Source of the DNA: CAZQFV01 sp964592645
GTDB taxonomy: Bacteria > Chloroflexota > Chloroflexia > DTKN01
DNA length: 63,813 nucleotides
Assembly: GCA_964592645.1 (NCBI GenBank)
Contig: CAZQFV010000023.1
Span: 1 to 63,813, forward strand
Reading direction: 5' to 3'
The notes beneath the pieces are model-generated. The model made no database searches and was not told where the DNA came from. It worked only from the letters and a program-made list of their open reading frames with translations. This document shows, piece after piece, positions 62,534 to 63,813 of this stretch; position 1 is the stretch's first letter, and the number at the start of each line of letters is the position of its first letter. The position numbers and the translations under genes were made by a program.

Positions 62534-63700
62534 GTGTCCCAACCGCCCATCACCATCGAGGAAATCCCGCTGGGCTCCCCGCGCATCCCGCTGTTTGCCA
62601 AGTTCCCCTGGCGCCTCTACCGCGGCGACCCGCACTGGACGCCGCCGTTGATGTCCGACTACTTGGGCAGCCCCTTGCTGGGGACAATGGGACTGCTCAC
62701 CCCGCGGCATCCCTACCACCAGCATGCCGAGGTGACCCACTTCCTGGCCTGGCGTGGGAAAGAGCCGGTCGGCCGGATCTCGGCGGCCATCAACCACCAG
62801 TTCAACGAGTATCACAAGACCGAGATCGGTTTCTTTGGCTTCTTCGAGGTGGTCCAGGACTATGAGGTGGCCAAGGCGCTGCTGGACCGCGCCCGCGAGT
62901 GGATCCGCGCCAAGGGCATGAAGGTGATGCGCGGGCCAGGACAGTATTCCAATGCCACCCACGAAATCCAGGCTGTCTTGGTGGACGGCTTCGAGTACGA
63001 CCCGACGGTGGACCTGACGCACAACCCCCGCTACTACCCCGAGTTCCTGGAGCGTTACGGGCTGCGCAAGGCCAAGGACTATTATGCCTACATTATGCAG
63101 GTTCAGCCGCCTCCCCCGGAGCGGCTGCGGTATCTCGCCGAGCGGGTGCGGCGGCGGCGGGATATCGAGACGCGCACCCTGGAAATGAAGGACCTCGTGG
63201 AAGGCATCCGCCTGACGATCCGCATTTACAACGAGGCCTGGGCCAACAACTGGGGCTTTCTGCCGATCAGCCAGGCGGAGGCCGATACGGTGGCCGAGAT
63301 GCTGCGCCCGATCATCGACCCCGGCCTGTGCCGCCTTGCCTTTGTCGGTGGCGAGCCGGCCGCGGTGTTGGGAGCCTTCCCCGACCCCTACTGGGCATTG
63401 CGGCCGCGCTGGAGGTGGTACGGCGATTCGGACCCGGTGCGGTTGGCCCGCCTGCTGGCGCTGCGCCGGCGCATCCCGCGCATCCGCCTGATCTTTTACG
63501 GCGTCCGTCCCCAGTTCCGGCGGTTGGGCATCGATGCGCTGCTCTTCCTGGAAGCGAAAGAGTACGCGATGGGCAAGCACTACCAGGAGTGCGAGACCTC
63601 GATGCTCCTGGAGGACAACGTCCTGATCCTGCGGCCCTCCGAGTTCATGGGCGCGCACCAGTACAAGACCTGGCGTATCTACGACCTGCCGCTGGAGTAA
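62534..63700 (+). CDS. GNAT-like acyltransferase-fold protein, paralogue 2
   Basis: The 388-residue protein is from the same family as the product at 38583. It opens FPWRLYRGDPHWTPPLMSDY and has HNPRYYPEFLERYGL, DYYAYIMQV, NEAWANNWGFLP and a GNAT-like end (RRLGIDALLFLE). Translation starts at GTG (62534), preceded by CTGGAGG. It follows the M20 gene by 54 nt in the same operon. The reaction is unknown; the fold suggests transfer of an acyl group to an amine, which would pair oddly with an N-deacylase. Confidence 0.75.
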   Translation: MSQPPITIEEIPLGSPRIPLFAKFPWRLYRGDPHWTPPLMSDYLGSPLLGTMGLLTPRHPYHQHAEVTHFLAWRGKEPVGRISAAINHQFNEYHKTEIGFFGFFEVVQDYEVAKALLDRAREWIRAKGMKVMRGPGQYSNATHEIQAVLVDGFEYDPTVDLTHNPRYYPEFLERYGLRKAKDYYAYIMQVQPPPPERLRYLAERVRRRRDIETRTLEMKDLVEGIRLTIRIYNEAWANNWGFLPISQAEADTVAEMLRPIIDPGLCRLAFVGGEPAAVLGAFPDPYWALRPRWRWYGDSDPVRLARLLALRRRIPRIRLIFYGVRPQFRRLGIDALLFLEAKEYAMGKHYQECETSMLLEDNVLILRPSEFMGAHQYKTWRIYDLPLE

Positions 63701-63716
63701 GGTCAGCAGCATCTGT

Positions 63717-63745
63717 TTGACAGCCGTCCAGTCTCGCGATATAAT
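63717..63745 (+). promoter_or_regulatory. Promoter of the tRNA gene
   Basis: TTGACA and TATAAT with a 17 nt spacer, perfect consensus; the tRNA starts 14 nt after the -10 box. Confidence 0.85.
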
Positions 63746-63758
63746 CATCCATAGTGCT

Positions 63759-63813
63759 GGGCCGCTAGCTCAATGGTAGAGCAATTGACTCTTAATCAAT
63801 GGGTTCGAGGTTC
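63759..63813 (+). tRNA. tRNA-Lys (anticodon CTT), 3' part beyond window
   Basis: The acceptor strand GGGCCGC, D-arm (GCTC/GAGC), an anticodon stem ATTGA/TCAAT with loop CTCTTAA, and the start of the T-arm (GGGTTCGAGGTTC) are visible. The anticodon CTT reads the lysine codon AAG. About 20 nt are cut off by the window edge. Confidence 0.92.

Overview
This is a 63.8 kb, very GC-rich bacterial chromosome segment. It most resembles Chloroflexota, probably an anaerobic Anaerolineae-type lineage; this is an inference from style, not from a marker gene. The supporting signs are secreted proteins with long Thr-Pro linkers, short C-terminal motifs of the type Y-R-(I/V)-(Y/F)-L, multi-GAF regulators, and sigma-70-type promoters (TTGNNN, usually a 17 bp spacer, TANNNT) before many genes. 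There is no phage, transposase or CRISPR array. The only RNA gene seen is a tRNA-Lys cut by the right edge.

1-8.3 kb (minus strand): a Tad/Flp pilus-type operon. Transcription runs from an HTH-TM-VWA protein to a multidomain histidine-kinase-like protein that has lost its phospho-acceptor His, then a receiver-CpaE/TadZ ATPase, a double-length CpaF/TadA secretion ATPase made of two tandem copies, and a truncated signal-anchored protein. 8.4-11.1 kb (plus): cyclophilin and a GH127 glycosidase, closed by a terminator. 11.3-17.4 kb (plus): an accessory island with an RNase J-like beta-CASP hydrolase, a one-polypeptide restriction-modification enzyme, a damaged Xre regulator and a small unknown gene. 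17.4-27 kb: PRC-barrel protein, cold-shock protein with a long leader, a large secreted amidase, a sialidase-like surface protein, a membrane protein, a short-chain dehydrogenase and an internally duplicated anchored protein.

27-42 kb: a response regulator, glycosyltransferase and ABC exporter run; topoisomerase I carrying an in-frame palindromic insertion; a GH3-like adenylating enzyme; membrane proteins; PpnP; DegV; an acyltransferase-like protein; and a four-GAF-STAS regulator. 42-60 kb: the most coherent metabolic block. Three class III aminotransferases (GabT-, PatA- and RocD-like), two tungsten-type aldehyde:ferredoxin oxidoreductases, a four-cluster ferredoxin, an Lrp/AsnC regulator, two APC permeases and a saccharopine dehydrogenase-like enzyme are grouped around back-to-back divergent promoters at 53.6 kb. 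I read it as ferredoxin-linked catabolism of amino acids and polyamines, with transaminases making aldehydes and AORs oxidising them. 60-63.8 kb: a transglutaminase-like protein, a GNAT acetyltransferase, an M20 amidohydrolase, a second acyltransferase paralogue and the tRNA.

Main points of interest: the fused tandem CpaF, the Gln-for-His pseudo-kinase beside it, the AOR/aminotransferase cluster, a 65-66 bp palindromic repeat present twice in 3' regions, the RNase J/R-M island, and the palindrome captured inside topA.
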